From an uncultured Sutterella sp. (GTDB taxonomy: Bacteria; Pseudomonadota; Gammaproteobacteria; Burkholderiales; Burkholderiaceae_F): a DNA stretch of 38,413 nt. Made by a program: the position numbers and the translations under genes. Below are positions 24,618 to 32,925 of the stretch, one piece after another. The notes beneath the pieces are model-generated. The model was not told the origin of the DNA and did no database searches. It was given only the letters and a program-made list of their open reading frames with translations. Every line of letters starts with the position of its first letter. The stretch's first letter is position 1. Location of the stretch: NCBI GenBank assembly GCA_900757865.1, contig CAAEPH010000041.1, positions 1 to 38,413 on the forward strand. The letters run 5' to 3'.

Positions 24618-25031
24618 TTAAAGAGGTAGTGCTTGGGACTGTTGTAGTTTCAACCAGCCATAGATCATGCGATAAGCAACCCAAATGCCTAACACAAAAA
24701 AGCCAACAAAATAAATGATGATACCAATCCCTATAAAGGCCAGAATCGTCCCAAACAAAAGTGTCAGGATCAGGAAAAGGAACGCTAACCAAAAAGTTCT
24801 AATTTGCCAAGCAAAATGCGATTCAACAAAAGTACCATGCGCATCAGAGCGAAAAATATAATTCAGCGCCACCGCCACAATGGATGGCCACGAAAAGATA
24901 AATGCGCTAACAACCGATGCTCCCGTTAGAATACCAATTACAATCGAACAAAGATGAAGCCCATAGACCATGTGGGCGACGGTTAGTGTACCCGTTGAAG
25001 GAAGGTATGGATAATTTTCTGGACTCATCAT
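24618..25031 (-). CDS. DUF4870-type membrane protein
   Basis: A 137-residue inner-membrane protein of the DUF4870-like group common in Burkholderiales. Characteristic pieces are YPYLPSTGTLTVAHMVYGLHL, FSWPSIVAVALNYIFRSDAHGT, SHFAWQIRTFW and a last long hydrophobic block ending VLGIWVAYRMIYGWLKL. Four hydrophobic segments are visible. Function is unknown. The open frame runs 55 codons further upstream, across the start of the divergent gene, but AAGGAG sits five bases before the ATG at 25031, fixing the start (a second ATG follows immediately). It is the first gene of a pair with yaeQ. Confidence 0.82.
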   Translation of the reverse strand: MMSPENYPYLPSTGTLTVAHMVYGLHLCSIVIGILTGASVVSAFIFSWPSIVAVALNYIFRSDAHGTFVESHFAWQIRTFWLAFLFLILTLLFGTILAFIGIGIIIYFVGFFVLGIWVAYRMIYGWLKLQQSQALPL

Positions 25032-25059
25032 TGTCTCTCCTTTGTTGACTGATACCTTT

Positions 25060-25608
25060 ATGCTGGATTTTCTCACAACGTCGTGGCCTGGGCTATTATT
25101 TCTGTTAGCCATTGTAGATTTCGAAGCAAGCATTATCGCGAGTGTCATTCTCGTAGGCACGCTATACAGCGATTTTTTCCTTCCCTCTCTACTCACTATT
25201 GCAGGGGCCTCTATTCGTCAAAGTTATTGGATTTGGCTAGGGAATCACCACGAACTTTCTGCCCCATACGACGTTGCAGACAGTACAATAAAATCTAAGA
25301 GTTTTGTTTTTCTACTTCGGAAAAGCCTTACAACCCTCATCCCGAGTGACGTTTCTGCCGAGAAGTCTATTGAGTTTGGTCAGCTACCGTTTCCTTTTTT
25401 GACGCTATTGAGTACAGCCATTCTCTCGCGACTTGTATGGACGGTTGGTTGGATCTTTTTCTTAGGGAAAATTTTCACGTTCGTGCTTACCTACAATAAC
25501 TTACTCATACAGGCTCGTCTCGCTTTGCCGGCTCTTTTAATACTTTCCATCACCGCTGGGACTTTGATACGTGTAACTGTTTCACGAACAAAAGCACGAT
25601 TGAAATAA
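25060..25608 (+). CDS. Membrane protein of unknown function ahead of the two-component system
   Basis: I do not recognise this 182-residue protein with confidence. Hydrophobic segments lie at about 8-50 (two closely spaced helices), 110-145 and 150-172. Between them is a polar stretch with a GNHHELSAPYD segment and a region around RKSLTTLIPSDVSAEKSIEFGQLPFP. Parts recall DedA-like membrane proteins, but the match is weak. The start is uncertain: an ATG at 25060 without a clear ribosome binding site, or TTG at 25042. Only 28 bp separate it from the divergent DUF4870 gene, and it lies 23 bp ahead of the response regulator, so it probably belongs to that operon. Confidence 0.6.
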   Translation: MLDFLTTSWPGLLFLLAIVDFEASIIASVILVGTLYSDFFLPSLLTIAGASIRQSYWIWLGNHHELSAPYDVADSTIKSKSFVFLLRKSLTTLIPSDVSAEKSIEFGQLPFPFLTLLSTAILSRLVWTVGWIFFLGKIFTFVLTYNNLLIQARLALPALLILSITAGTLIRVTVSRTKARLK

Positions 25609-25631
25609 GGGGAATCTTTGGAGAATCCATT

Positions 25632-26288
25632 ATGCGAATTTTAGTTGTTGAAGATGATGAAATGATTGGTGAAAGCGTCGTCGCTTTTCTAGAAAGCGAG
25701 GGATACGCCGTTGATTGGGTTACCGATGGACGAGCTGCTTTATTAGCGCTGAAAACAACCCCTTTTTCCTTGTGCTTACTGGATTTGGGGTTACCTGGTA
25801 AAGATGGTTTACAGGTATTAAAAGAAATGCGCAACGACCACAATACAACGCCTGTACTGGTCACTACCGCCAGAGATACCATTGACGATCGCATCAGCGG
25901 CCTTGACAACGGAGCGGATGATTATTTGATTAAGCCCTATGACTTGGACGAACTCGTCGCCCGTATTCGAGCGGTTATTCGTCGTGCAGCGGGTCGCGCA
26001 GACCCTGTCATTGTTAGAGGCGCTCTTCGCATTCTTCCTGCCACCAGAGAGGTCACCTATAACGACGAACCTGTGATTCTCTCCTCCAAAGAGTATGCTC
26101 TTCTCGCTGCTTTAGCGGAACGCGAGGGAGTCGTTTGGAGTCGCTCTCAACTCGAAGAACGTCTCTATAACTGGGACAATACTGTGGGATCAAACGCCAT
26201 TGAAGTTCATATTCACCATCTCCGTAAAAAGCTCTCTGATAGTGCCATCAAAACCGTCCGCGGAGTGGGTTATCTTCTTGAAACTTAA
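25632..26288 (+). CDS. OmpR-family response regulator (QseB/PmrA-like)
   Basis: A 218-residue two-component response regulator. The receiver domain has the acidic pair EDD at 7-9, phospho-acceptor Asp51 (LLDLGLPGKDGL), the TTAR switch segment and Lys of LIKPYDLDEL. The C-terminal winged helix has the recognition segment SNAIEVHIHHLRKKL and ends TVRGVGYLLET. Its nearest type is QseB/PmrA/TctD. It is 15 bp ahead of its sensor kinase gene. The following degP-like gene is a plausible target, since its upstream region has repeated GTTAC/CTTAA elements. Confidence 0.93.
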   Translation: MRILVVEDDEMIGESVVAFLESEGYAVDWVTDGRAALLALKTTPFSLCLLDLGLPGKDGLQVLKEMRNDHNTTPVLVTTARDTIDDRISGLDNGADDYLIKPYDLDELVARIRAVIRRAAGRADPVIVRGALRILPATREVTYNDEPVILSSKEYALLAALAEREGVVWSRSQLEERLYNWDNTVGSNAIEVHIHHLRKKLSDSAIKTVRGVGYLLET

Positions 26289-26303
26289 ACACGCTCCAGA
26301 ACT

Positions 26304-27644
26304 ATGCGATCAATCCGCAAAAAATTATTACTCACCCTTTTAGGGGCGTTGTTAGCAGCGGGTTTTACCACGGCTGCTGCCACTTATTTTTCGGCTCAAG
26401 CTGAGTTCAATCACTTCTTGGATACTCATCTGAAGGAAACTGCAGAATCTCTCCGGGAGTCGGTAGTCAGCTCGCTTGCTCGTGGAATCCGCGCTGATCA
26501 TTTGGGGGTAGTGAGCGATGCGCAATCCTACAATCACATTATTGTGCAGGTATACGACTCCACCACCAATACAGTATGGGTACGCCAGGGACATCAGCAC
26601 CTTCCTGTGGCCGATGGCCCAGGCTTTTCAACAGAAAAACTCGATGGCATCACCTGGCGATCGTACTCGGTAGCTGCTGGCCCCTTGATTATCACGGTCG
26701 GTCAAGATACAGCCATCCGCACTCAGCTGGCGGCATCTTCTGCGTTCCGAATCCTACAACCACTCTGCTTTTTATTGCCTTTTATCGCGATTGCCGTGTG
26801 GATTGTCGTTGGCGATGGGCTTGCACCATTAGAACGCACAGCCCGCTCTGTTGCTAGACGTTCCCCTACCTCTCTCGAGCCTATCTCAACGAAAGGCTTG
26901 CCACTAGAGATTGCCGGTCTTGTGAACGCCATTAACAATCTCCTTGAGCGTCTGAAAGAAAGTCTATCCGCCCAACAACGATTCGCCTCTGACGCAGCTC
27001 ACGAGCTTCGAACCCCGCTGACCGCCTTAAAGTTACAAGTCCAACTCGCTCAGCGAGCAAAGACACCCGAAGCACGGGAGAAATGTTTTGATCGGCTCAA
27101 TGAAGGCATTAACCGCGCCACACGGCTAGTCCAGCAACTATTAACGCTAGCCCGTCTAGACCCAGACTCAAGTAAGCAAACACTCACTACAGTCAAACTT
27201 GATGCCCTAGCCCATAGTGTGGTTGAGGATATGGCACCCATCTCTGCACAAAAAAACATTTCTATCTCTGCCCAAGCCCAAGCGGCTTCAACAGAAGGTA
27301 TGGAAGACGCCATCCGCCTTATGATGGTCAATTTAACTGACAATGCCATTCGCTACACCCCAGAAGGAGGACGCATCGAGCTCCGGACTTATATTGACGA
27401 TCATGCGCTATCCGTTATTGAGATTGCCGATAACGGTCCTGGCATAGCCGAAGAGGAGCGACAACGTGTTTTTGATCGCTTTTATCGCGCTTTAGGAACC
27501 AAAACCTCAGGTACAGGGCTTGGCTTAGCCATTGTCAAACGTATCATCGACATCCATCATGGCAGTATTTCCATCACCGATGGACTCGACAATCGTGGTA
27601 CGACCTTCGTCATCAAGCTCCCAAAATTAGGCGCTCGACTCTAA
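26304..27644 (+). CDS. Sensor histidine kinase (QseC-like)
   Basis: A 446-residue inner-membrane sensor paired with the response regulator. Two transmembrane helices (about 8-29 and 150-170) flank a periplasmic sensor loop of some 120 residues. A HAMP-like linker follows at about 171-225. The H box SDAAHELRTPLTALK contains phospho-acceptor His233. The ATP-binding domain shows the N box LTDNAIRYTPEGG, G1 IADNGPGIAEEE, the FDRFYR F box and GTGLGLAIVKRI as G2. All catalytic motifs are intact. The ligand is unknown. Confidence 0.93.
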   Translation: MRSIRKKLLLTLLGALLAAGFTTAAATYFSAQAEFNHFLDTHLKETAESLRESVVSSLARGIRADHLGVVSDAQSYNHIIVQVYDSTTNTVWVRQGHQHLPVADGPGFSTEKLDGITWRSYSVAAGPLIITVGQDTAIRTQLAASSAFRILQPLCFLLPFIAIAVWIVVGDGLAPLERTARSVARRSPTSLEPISTKGLPLEIAGLVNAINNLLERLKESLSAQQRFASDAAHELRTPLTALKLQVQLAQRAKTPEAREKCFDRLNEGINRATRLVQQLLTLARLDPDSSKQTLTTVKLDALAHSVVEDMAPISAQKNISISAQAQAASTEGMEDAIRLMMVNLTDNAIRYTPEGGRIELRTYIDDHALSVIEIADNGPGIAEEERQRVFDRFYRALGTKTSGTGLGLAIVKRIIDIHHGSISITDGLDNRGTTFVIKLPKLGARL

Positions 27645-27668
27645 AACCATATAACGTGTTAGGGCTTT

Positions 27669-27735
27669 GTTACAAACTTAACGATATCTAGGGAAGCGTT
27701 ACCGCTTAAAAAAACCTAAAAGTAACAACTTATAC
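27669..27735 (+). promoter_or_regulatory. Three related repeats upstream of the degP-like gene
   Basis: Three similar units occur here: GTTACAAACTTAA (27669-27681), GTTACCGCTTAAA (27698-27710) and GTAACAACTTATA (27722-27734). They are spaced 29 and 24 bp apart, about two helix turns or slightly more. The third contains a TATACT -10 candidate (27731-27736). Tandem direct repeats are typical binding sites of OmpR-family regulators such as the one just upstream. A small hairpin AGCGATG/CATCGCT (27762-27787) follows in the leader. Confidence 0.4.
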
Positions 27736-27804
27736 TAAAGTATGGTTGATTTCATAAATAAAGCGATGGACAAATAAAGTCATCGCTGCGTTGGAGTTTT
27801 AGAC

Positions 27805-29247
27805 ATGTTGTCCAAATTTGCTGTTCGATCGGCATTGGCCTTAGCTATCTTGGCCACTCTTGGGGTAACCAATGCCGTCACTAGTCCTGCTCAGGCGGCT
27901 ATTTTTTCATCGAGTCAAGATTCTCAAGCCACTCAAGGGCAACTACCCGACTTTGTGAGCCTCGTTGAAAAAAATGGCCCAGCCGTTGTCAATATTCAAA
28001 CCGTACGCAAAGCTCGGAAAATTCAAAATAATTTTGGCTTGCCTCCAGGGTTTGATGAACGAGGAGCAGAAATCTTCCGTCACTTTGGCATCCCGTTTGA
28101 CTTTGGTGGCCCTCAAGAAGTCCCAGAGCAGCGTGGCACTGGCTCAGGATTTATTATCTCCTCCGATGGGCTCATTATGACGAATGCTCATGTCGTTGAA
28201 GATTCTGATGAGCTGACTGTTCGCTTAACGGACAAGCGAGAATTTAAAGGAAAAGTGCTCGGCTTTGATAAACAAACCGACATCGCTATCGTCAAAATCG
28301 ACGCTAAAAATCTTCCCACTTTGACCATCGGAGATTCTTCCAAACTCAAAGTAGGTGAATGGGTCGCCGCGATTGGAAGTCCTTTTGGCCTCGACAATAC
28401 TGTCACCGCCGGTATCGTCTCGGCCGTGTCGCGTGATCTTCCGAGTGATCAATACGTGCCGTTCATTCAAACCGATGTGGCAGTTAATCCTGGGAACTCA
28501 GGGGGACCGCTGTTCAATATGAAGGGCGAAGTCGTTGGGATCAACTCACAGATCTTCTCAACGTCAGGTGGCTTTATGGGCCTATCCTTTGCTATTCCTA
28601 TTGATTTAGCCATGCAAATCAAAGACCAATTGGTCAAAGACGGCAAAGTAACACGCGGCTATGTGGGTGTTTACATTCAAGAAATCACACAAGAATTAGC
28701 CAAGAGCTTTGATTTGGATACTCCAGAGGGCGCATTAGTCACCAAGGTCGAAAAAGGTAGCCCCGCAGAAAAAGCAGGATTAAAACCAGGTGACGTAATT
28801 GTTGCGGTCAATGGTCAAAAAGTTTCTTCTTCTATTCACTTACCACGCCTTGTCAGTGTGATGGCACCAGGTAAAAAGGCAGAGTTCACCGTGATTCGAG
28901 ACAAGAAAAAAATGACACTAGATGTCACGATTGGAACGAATCAAAATGCTAAAGAAGGTGGAAGCACCACGGCTAATGCAGTCAAGCTTGGCGTGACAAC
29001 TCGAGCATTGACGCAGGAAGAGGAAAAACAGTATGAAACCTCAGGTTTGCTCGTCACTCAGTCGGAAGGCCTAGCCGCCAAAGCAGGTATTCGAGCGGGC
29101 GACATTTTAGTAACCGCCAATGGTAAAGCCCTACACTCGGCAGGCGATTTGCGCTCTCAACTGCAGGGTTCTCGAGTTTTGCTTCTCGTTCAAAGAGATA
29201 ACGGACGTATTTTTGTCCCTGTCAATTTGAAAGAAAAAGACGAGTAA
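27805..29247 (+). CDS. degP: Periplasmic serine protease of the DegP/DegQ (Do) family
   Basis: A 480-residue envelope quality-control protease and chaperone. A signal peptide spans about residues 1-31 (ending AQAA). The catalytic triad is His129 (TNAHVV), Asp159 (DIAIVKID) and Ser232 (GNSGGPL). Two PDZ domains follow, at about 270-365 (YVGVYIQEI; GLKPGDVIVAVNGQ) and 385-475 (GIRAGDILVTANG). The two PDZ domains place it with DegP/DegQ/MucD rather than DegS. A TTGGAG ribosome binding site precedes the ATG. It lies directly downstream of the QseBC-like pair, which suggests envelope-stress control by that system. Confidence 0.94.
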   Translation: MLSKFAVRSALALAILATLGVTNAVTSPAQAAIFSSSQDSQATQGQLPDFVSLVEKNGPAVVNIQTVRKARKIQNNFGLPPGFDERGAEIFRHFGIPFDFGGPQEVPEQRGTGSGFIISSDGLIMTNAHVVEDSDELTVRLTDKREFKGKVLGFDKQTDIAIVKIDAKNLPTLTIGDSSKLKVGEWVAAIGSPFGLDNTVTAGIVSAVSRDLPSDQYVPFIQTDVAVNPGNSGGPLFNMKGEVVGINSQIFSTSGGFMGLSFAIPIDLAMQIKDQLVKDGKVTRGYVGVYIQEITQELAKSFDLDTPEGALVTKVEKGSPAEKAGLKPGDVIVAVNGQKVSSSIHLPRLVSVMAPGKKAEFTVIRDKKKMTLDVTIGTNQNAKEGGSTTANAVKLGVTTRALTQEEEKQYETSGLLVTQSEGLAAKAGIRAGDILVTANGKALHSAGDLRSQLQGSRVLLLVQRDNGRIFVPVNLKEKDE

Positions 29248-29259
29248 AAGGTAAGCGAC

Positions 29260-29317
29260 AAACTCCCCTGTCTCAAAAGATTTCGCACTATCGAAACCTC
29301 TTGAGACAGGGGAGTTT
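29260..29317. terminator. Long hairpin between the degP-like gene and dctA
   Basis: A perfect 17-bp stem runs from 29260-29276 to 29301-29317. Its 24-nt loop contains a smaller hairpin, TTTCG/CGAAA (29281-29285 and 29292-29296). The flanking T runs are short on both strands. It is probably a bidirectional terminator between convergent genes. Confidence 0.7.
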
Positions 29318-29343
29318 ATTGCTCCCTAAATGGTCAACTCGAC

Positions 29344-30636
29344 TCAAAAGGACTTGCTGTCCTCTTTTTTGTTGTGCATAACGGCACGCAGTTTCTTCTC
29401 GTCAACGTCTTTGCACCAATGTCCAACCACAACACAGGCAATACCATTGCCAATCATGTTTGTTAAGGCACGAGCCTCACTCATAAAGCGGTCAATTCCA
29501 AGAATTAAAGCCAACCCCGCAACAGGTACATGCCCGACTGCAGATAACGTCGCGGCTAAAACGATAAACCCTGACCCGGTTACCCCTGCCGCTCCCTTTG
29601 ACGTCAAAAGCAAGACAGCCAATAAGGTTAACTGCTGAGTTAAACTCATATCCACATCACAGGCCTGCGCAATAAACACGGCTGCCATCGTAAGGTAGAT
29701 TGCAGTTCCATCCAAGTTGAAGGAATAGCCTGTCGGAATCACGAGTCCGACCACAGGGCGAGCGACTCCAGCTGCTTCCATCTTAGACATCATCCGTGGC
29801 AGCACGGATTCAGATGACGAAGTTCCCAACACAATAAGCAACTCTTCCTTGATGTAACTGATATAGCGCAGAATCGAGAAGCCATGAAGCCGACAAATGG
29901 ATCCTAATACACCAAAAATAAACAACAAACACGTCAAATAGAACGTACCCATTAATTTAGCCAAGGGCAATAGAGAAGCAATCCCATACTTCCCAATGGT
30001 AAATGCCATGGCACCAAAGGCCCCGACAGGAGCTACTCGCATAATCATGCTCACAATTTGAAAGAGGACATGTGACGTTTTCTCAATCACATCAAAAATC
30101 AAAGTCCCTCTACCACCAAATTTGTGCAACGCAAATCCAAAGAGGACAGAGAAAAATAGAACCTGGAGGATATCGCCCTCAGCAAAGGCCCCCACCACAG
30201 TATGTGGAATCACATTCATGATAAATTCCGTGGTGGTGTGCATTTTCCCCGCCCCTGTATAAGCCGCGACTGCCTGAGTATCCAACGTCTTGGGGTCTAC
30301 GTGCATACCCGCTCCAGGTTGCAACGTATTGACCACAATCAACCCAATCACCAGGGCAATACTGGAAACCACTTCAAAGTACAGCAACGCCAAACCGCCC
30401 GTTTTGCCCACTTTTTTCATGTCTTCCATACCTGCTATACCGGTTACAACCGTGCAAAAAATAACCGGAGCGATGATCATTTTTATTAAGCGAATAAATC
30501 CATCCCCAAAGGGTTTCATCTGAGTGCCTAACTCTGGATAGGTCCACCCTAATATCACGCCAATGACGATGGCGCAAATGACCTGAAAATAGAGCACCTT
30601 ATATATGGGTGTCTTTTGGTTACTTGCGCTAGACAT
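29344..30636 (-). CDS. dctA: C4-dicarboxylate transporter DctA
   Basis: A 430-residue inner-membrane symporter that takes up succinate, fumarate and malate with protons or sodium (DAACS family). Family segments include YFQVICAIVIGVILGW, FIRLIKMIIAPVIFCTVVTGIA, RVAPVGAFGAMAFTIG, the serine-rich re-entrant loop LGTSSSESVLPRMM, and IPTGYSFNLDGTAIYLTMA. A longer frame with 33 extra codons exists, but AAGGAG lies five bases before the ATG at 30636, so that is the start. It is monocistronic behind its own promoter. Fumarate uptake would fit anaerobic respiration in this organism (inference). Confidence 0.96.
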   Translation of the reverse strand: MSSASNQKTPIYKVLYFQVICAIVIGVILGWTYPELGTQMKPFGDGFIRLIKMIIAPVIFCTVVTGIAGMEDMKKVGKTGGLALLYFEVVSSIALVIGLIVVNTLQPGAGMHVDPKTLDTQAVAAYTGAGKMHTTTEFIMNVIPHTVVGAFAEGDILQVLFFSVLFGFALHKFGGRGTLIFDVIEKTSHVLFQIVSMIMRVAPVGAFGAMAFTIGKYGIASLLPLAKLMGTFYLTCLLFIFGVLGSICRLHGFSILRYISYIKEELLIVLGTSSSESVLPRMMSKMEAAGVARPVVGLVIPTGYSFNLDGTAIYLTMAAVFIAQACDVDMSLTQQLTLLAVLLLTSKGAAGVTGSGFIVLAATLSAVGHVPVAGLALILGIDRFMSEARALTNMIGNGIACVVVGHWCKDVDEKKLRAVMHNKKEDSKSF

Positions 30637-30730
30637 GATTTCTCCTTGTGTTTGAGTTGTGAATGCCAAATGCTGTTTCCAACCCGTTTTTTTCGACAGC
30701 AGGGCGACATCAAAAAAAAACGAGCACTCA

Positions 30731-30760
30731 ATCATACATGTTTTACGGAACAGCCTTCAA
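30731..30760 (-). promoter_or_regulatory. Probable promoter of dctA
   Basis: On the minus strand TTGAAG (30755-30760) and TATGAT (30731-30736) are 18 bp apart, immediately after the terminator of the efflux operon and about 95 bp before the dctA ATG. The leader contains a run of nine T residues on the minus strand. Confidence 0.55.
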
Positions 30761-30768
30761 AAACTTAC

Positions 30769-30799
30769 AAAAAAGGAGTGCCCATCTCTGAACACTCCT
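30769..30799 (-). terminator. Intrinsic terminator of the efflux operon
   Basis: AGGAGTG (30774-30780) and CACTCCT (30793-30799) form a 7-bp stem with a 12-nt loop. On the minus strand a run of T residues (30769-30773) follows the stem. It lies just after the tetR stop codon. Confidence 0.75.
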
Positions 30800-30822
30800 C
30801 TTAATTCATCATGAGTTTCCAG

Positions 30823-31454
30823 CTAAGCTTCTTGACGTTCAGTCATAAGCTTATGGTCATAACGATACATCTGCATAAACCGATCTACTGCCTCTTGCTT
30901 CAGCACCTCACGATCAATATGGGGGTTAAAAAGGACACTCATCCGCAACCCATCCAAAACTGCTCGCCAGTAGATCACTCGGATTTCCATCACTTCGCGT
31001 GATGGAACGGTGTTACCCGATTTATTGCACATATTCAAGATTTGTTCTCGAACTTCCCGTACAGCCCATATTGTCAAATCGTAGATACGGGGATTCGTAA
31101 GAGCCTCATTCATAAACGAGATGGCTAGATAGGCTGAATCGGGATCAAGAAAAGCATCGACAACTTTCTCCATATGCGCTCGAATGGAGCTCTCATCTGC
31201 TGTTCCACAATCTTGCGTAATCATTTCAACAAATTGCTTCGTCTGCATTTTAACCATCTGTTCGATGATCTCTTCTTTGCTTCGGAAATAATTGTAGATA
31301 TGACCAACACTCATCCCCAACTCGTTAGCGATTTGGCGCAACGTTGTCTGGTGAAAACCATAAAGAGAAAAGCATCGACGAGCCGCCTGAAGAATTTCTT
31401 GACGTCGCCTGAATGGGCACTCTTTCGTTCTTTAGAGGGGGTTGTGGCCGTCAT
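30823..31454 (-). pseudogene. TetR/AcrR-family repressor, N-terminus split by a frameshift
   Basis: A TetR-type repressor ending the efflux operon. The natural start is an ATG (31452-31454) that overlaps the outer-membrane-factor stop as TAATG; this frame reads MTATTPSKERKSAHS, then runs to a stop within about 50 codons. The continuing repressor lies in another frame: RRQEILQAARRCFSLYGFHQ, then TTLRQIANELGMSVGHIYNY and the ligand domain to 30823. That second frame has no ATG upstream of the helix-turn-helix and is closed by a TAA at 31432-31434. One missing base between about 31411 and 31431 explains everything. Initiation at the internal TTG (31341) would delete the first DNA-binding helix. 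A natural mutation or a sequencing error are both possible. Confidence 0.85.
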
Positions 31455-32875
31455 TATTTCATCTCTTCATCTAATACCGAACCCCCTCCTAAAGCCTTAT
31501 AAAGCGTGATAACTCCACTGGCTTTGGACAGTTCGGTGTTGATCAGAGTTTGATGCGCTGACACCATAGCCCGTTGAGACACCAAAAGATCAGAGTACGA
31601 AATCGCACCGACTTTATAGCTGGTATCGCTCAAGTGATAAGCCTTATCGGCTGCGTCGGTATAAGCTCGACGGGCCTCCAATTCTTTATCCACTGTGCCG
31701 ACCATCGCTAAAGCGTCTGAGACCTCTTTAAAAGCTGTCTGAATCGACTTTTCATAACTCGTGATCGCTAATTGTTGAGAAACCTTAGCCACCTCGAGAT
31801 TTGCAGTATTTAATCCTCCCGTGAAAATAGGAAGATTGACACTCGGCGTAAAAGTCCACATCCCTGAATGGGGATCAAACAAATCCGATAAATGCAACCC
31901 TGCTGTGCCAACGCCTCCTAGCAACGTCACACGAGGAAAGAAAGCAGCTCTAGCCACCCCAATATTCGCCTCTGCACTACGCAAATTACGTTCTGCAGCC
32001 ATAATATCGGGACGATTCAACAATACACTGCTAGTCATTCCCACGGGAATAGCTGTTTGCATCGCAGTCTTTGGCAATGATTTAGGAAGTCGCTTGTCTG
32101 CTACGGTCGTCCCACACAGCAAATCTAAAGCATTTTTATCTCGTGCCACAGCACGGATATAACTCACTATCGCGGCTCTCGCCGCCTCCACCGTCGTGCG
32201 AGCTTGTTCCAATTCAAGTTGACTTGCAGCACCAATCTTGTAGGTGCTTTCAATCAAGCGATAACTTTCCTCTTGGCTTTTAAGTAGGCTCTCTTGCAAG
32301 GCCAATTGCTCACGATCTGCTCCTAGCTGATACCATGCCATAGCCACCTCGGCAATCAATGCGCTTTGCGCTGAACGGTGAGCATCTTCCGTGGCCAAAT
32401 AGGCCTGTAGCGCTTGTTCGTTCAAATTACGAATACGACCAAAAAAATCGATTTCGTAACTCGCCATGGCTAATTGAGCAGTGTAACTGTGGGCTGTATG
32501 ACCAACACCAGTCACTGCCATTGTTCCTGCCGTATGCTGAGCAGTGTTTGAAGCCGCTGCGGCAATTGTCGGAAACAACTGAGAACGGGAAACGCCATAG
32601 GAAGCTCTCGCTTTTTCAACATTCAACGCCGCGGTCTTTAAGTCTCTGTTATTGGCAAGTGCTAGCTCAATAACAGCCTGTAGATTTTCATCGGTGAATA
32701 CCGCACGCCATGAGGGTAAAGCTTGAGCTTCTGCCGGCAAAGGTAAATAAGCATCGCCCTTAGGGAAAGACTCTGGTACGGGCGCCACTGGTGTTTCTGG
32801 AGATGGAGCAAGATTAACGCATCCGCTTAAGAACAACGTCAATAAAGCGGGGACTGTCAACATTCGTTTGTTCAT
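31454..32875 (-). CDS. oprM: Outer-membrane efflux factor, OprM/NodT type lipoprotein
   Basis: The 473-residue outer-membrane channel of a tripartite efflux pump. A lipoprotein signal with lipobox LSGC (Cys19) is followed by two TolC-like repeats. Typical pieces are PSWRAVFTDENLQAVIELALANNRDLKTAALNVEKARA near the start, LLNRPDIMAAERNLRSAEANIGVARAAFFPRVTL at about 290-325, and SYKVGAISYSDLLVSQRAM at the end of the second repeat. A GAGG ribosome binding site precedes the ATG. It is the third gene of the pump operon; the symbol is by similarity, not orthology. Confidence 0.93.
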   Translation of the reverse strand: MNKRMLTVPALLTLFLSGCVNLAPSPETPVAPVPESFPKGDAYLPLPAEAQALPSWRAVFTDENLQAVIELALANNRDLKTAALNVEKARASYGVSRSQLFPTIAAAASNTAQHTAGTMAVTGVGHTAHSYTAQLAMASYEIDFFGRIRNLNEQALQAYLATEDAHRSAQSALIAEVAMAWYQLGADREQLALQESLLKSQEESYRLIESTYKIGAASQLELEQARTTVEAARAAIVSYIRAVARDKNALDLLCGTTVADKRLPKSLPKTAMQTAIPVGMTSSVLLNRPDIMAAERNLRSAEANIGVARAAFFPRVTLLGGVGTAGLHLSDLFDPHSGMWTFTPSVNLPIFTGGLNTANLEVAKVSQQLAITSYEKSIQTAFKEVSDALAMVGTVDKELEARRAYTDAADKAYHLSDTSYKVGAISYSDLLVSQRAMVSAHQTLINTELSKASGVITLYKALGGGSVLDEEMK

Positions 32876-32888
32876 ATTTTTTCCTCAT

Positions 32889-32918
32889 CGTCAACTCCTC
32901 TCACTAGAGGAGTTGACG
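32889..32918 (-). other. Intercistronic hairpin between the RND pump and the outer-membrane factor
   Basis: A perfect 13-bp stem (32889-32901 with 32906-32918) closed by a 4-nt loop fills most of the 50-bp gap between the acrB-like stop and the oprM-like start. It is not followed by a T run on the minus strand (the sequence continues ATGAGGAAAAAA). It may be an mRNA processing or stabilising element, or may tune expression of the last genes. Confidence 0.6.
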
Positions 32919-32925
32919 AAACCGA

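Noticed and set aside
31411..31434. Programmed ribosomal frameshifting in the tetR gene
   Set aside because: No X-XXY-YYZ slippery sequence or downstream pseudoknot is apparent; a simple indel explains the frames better, though this cannot be excluded.
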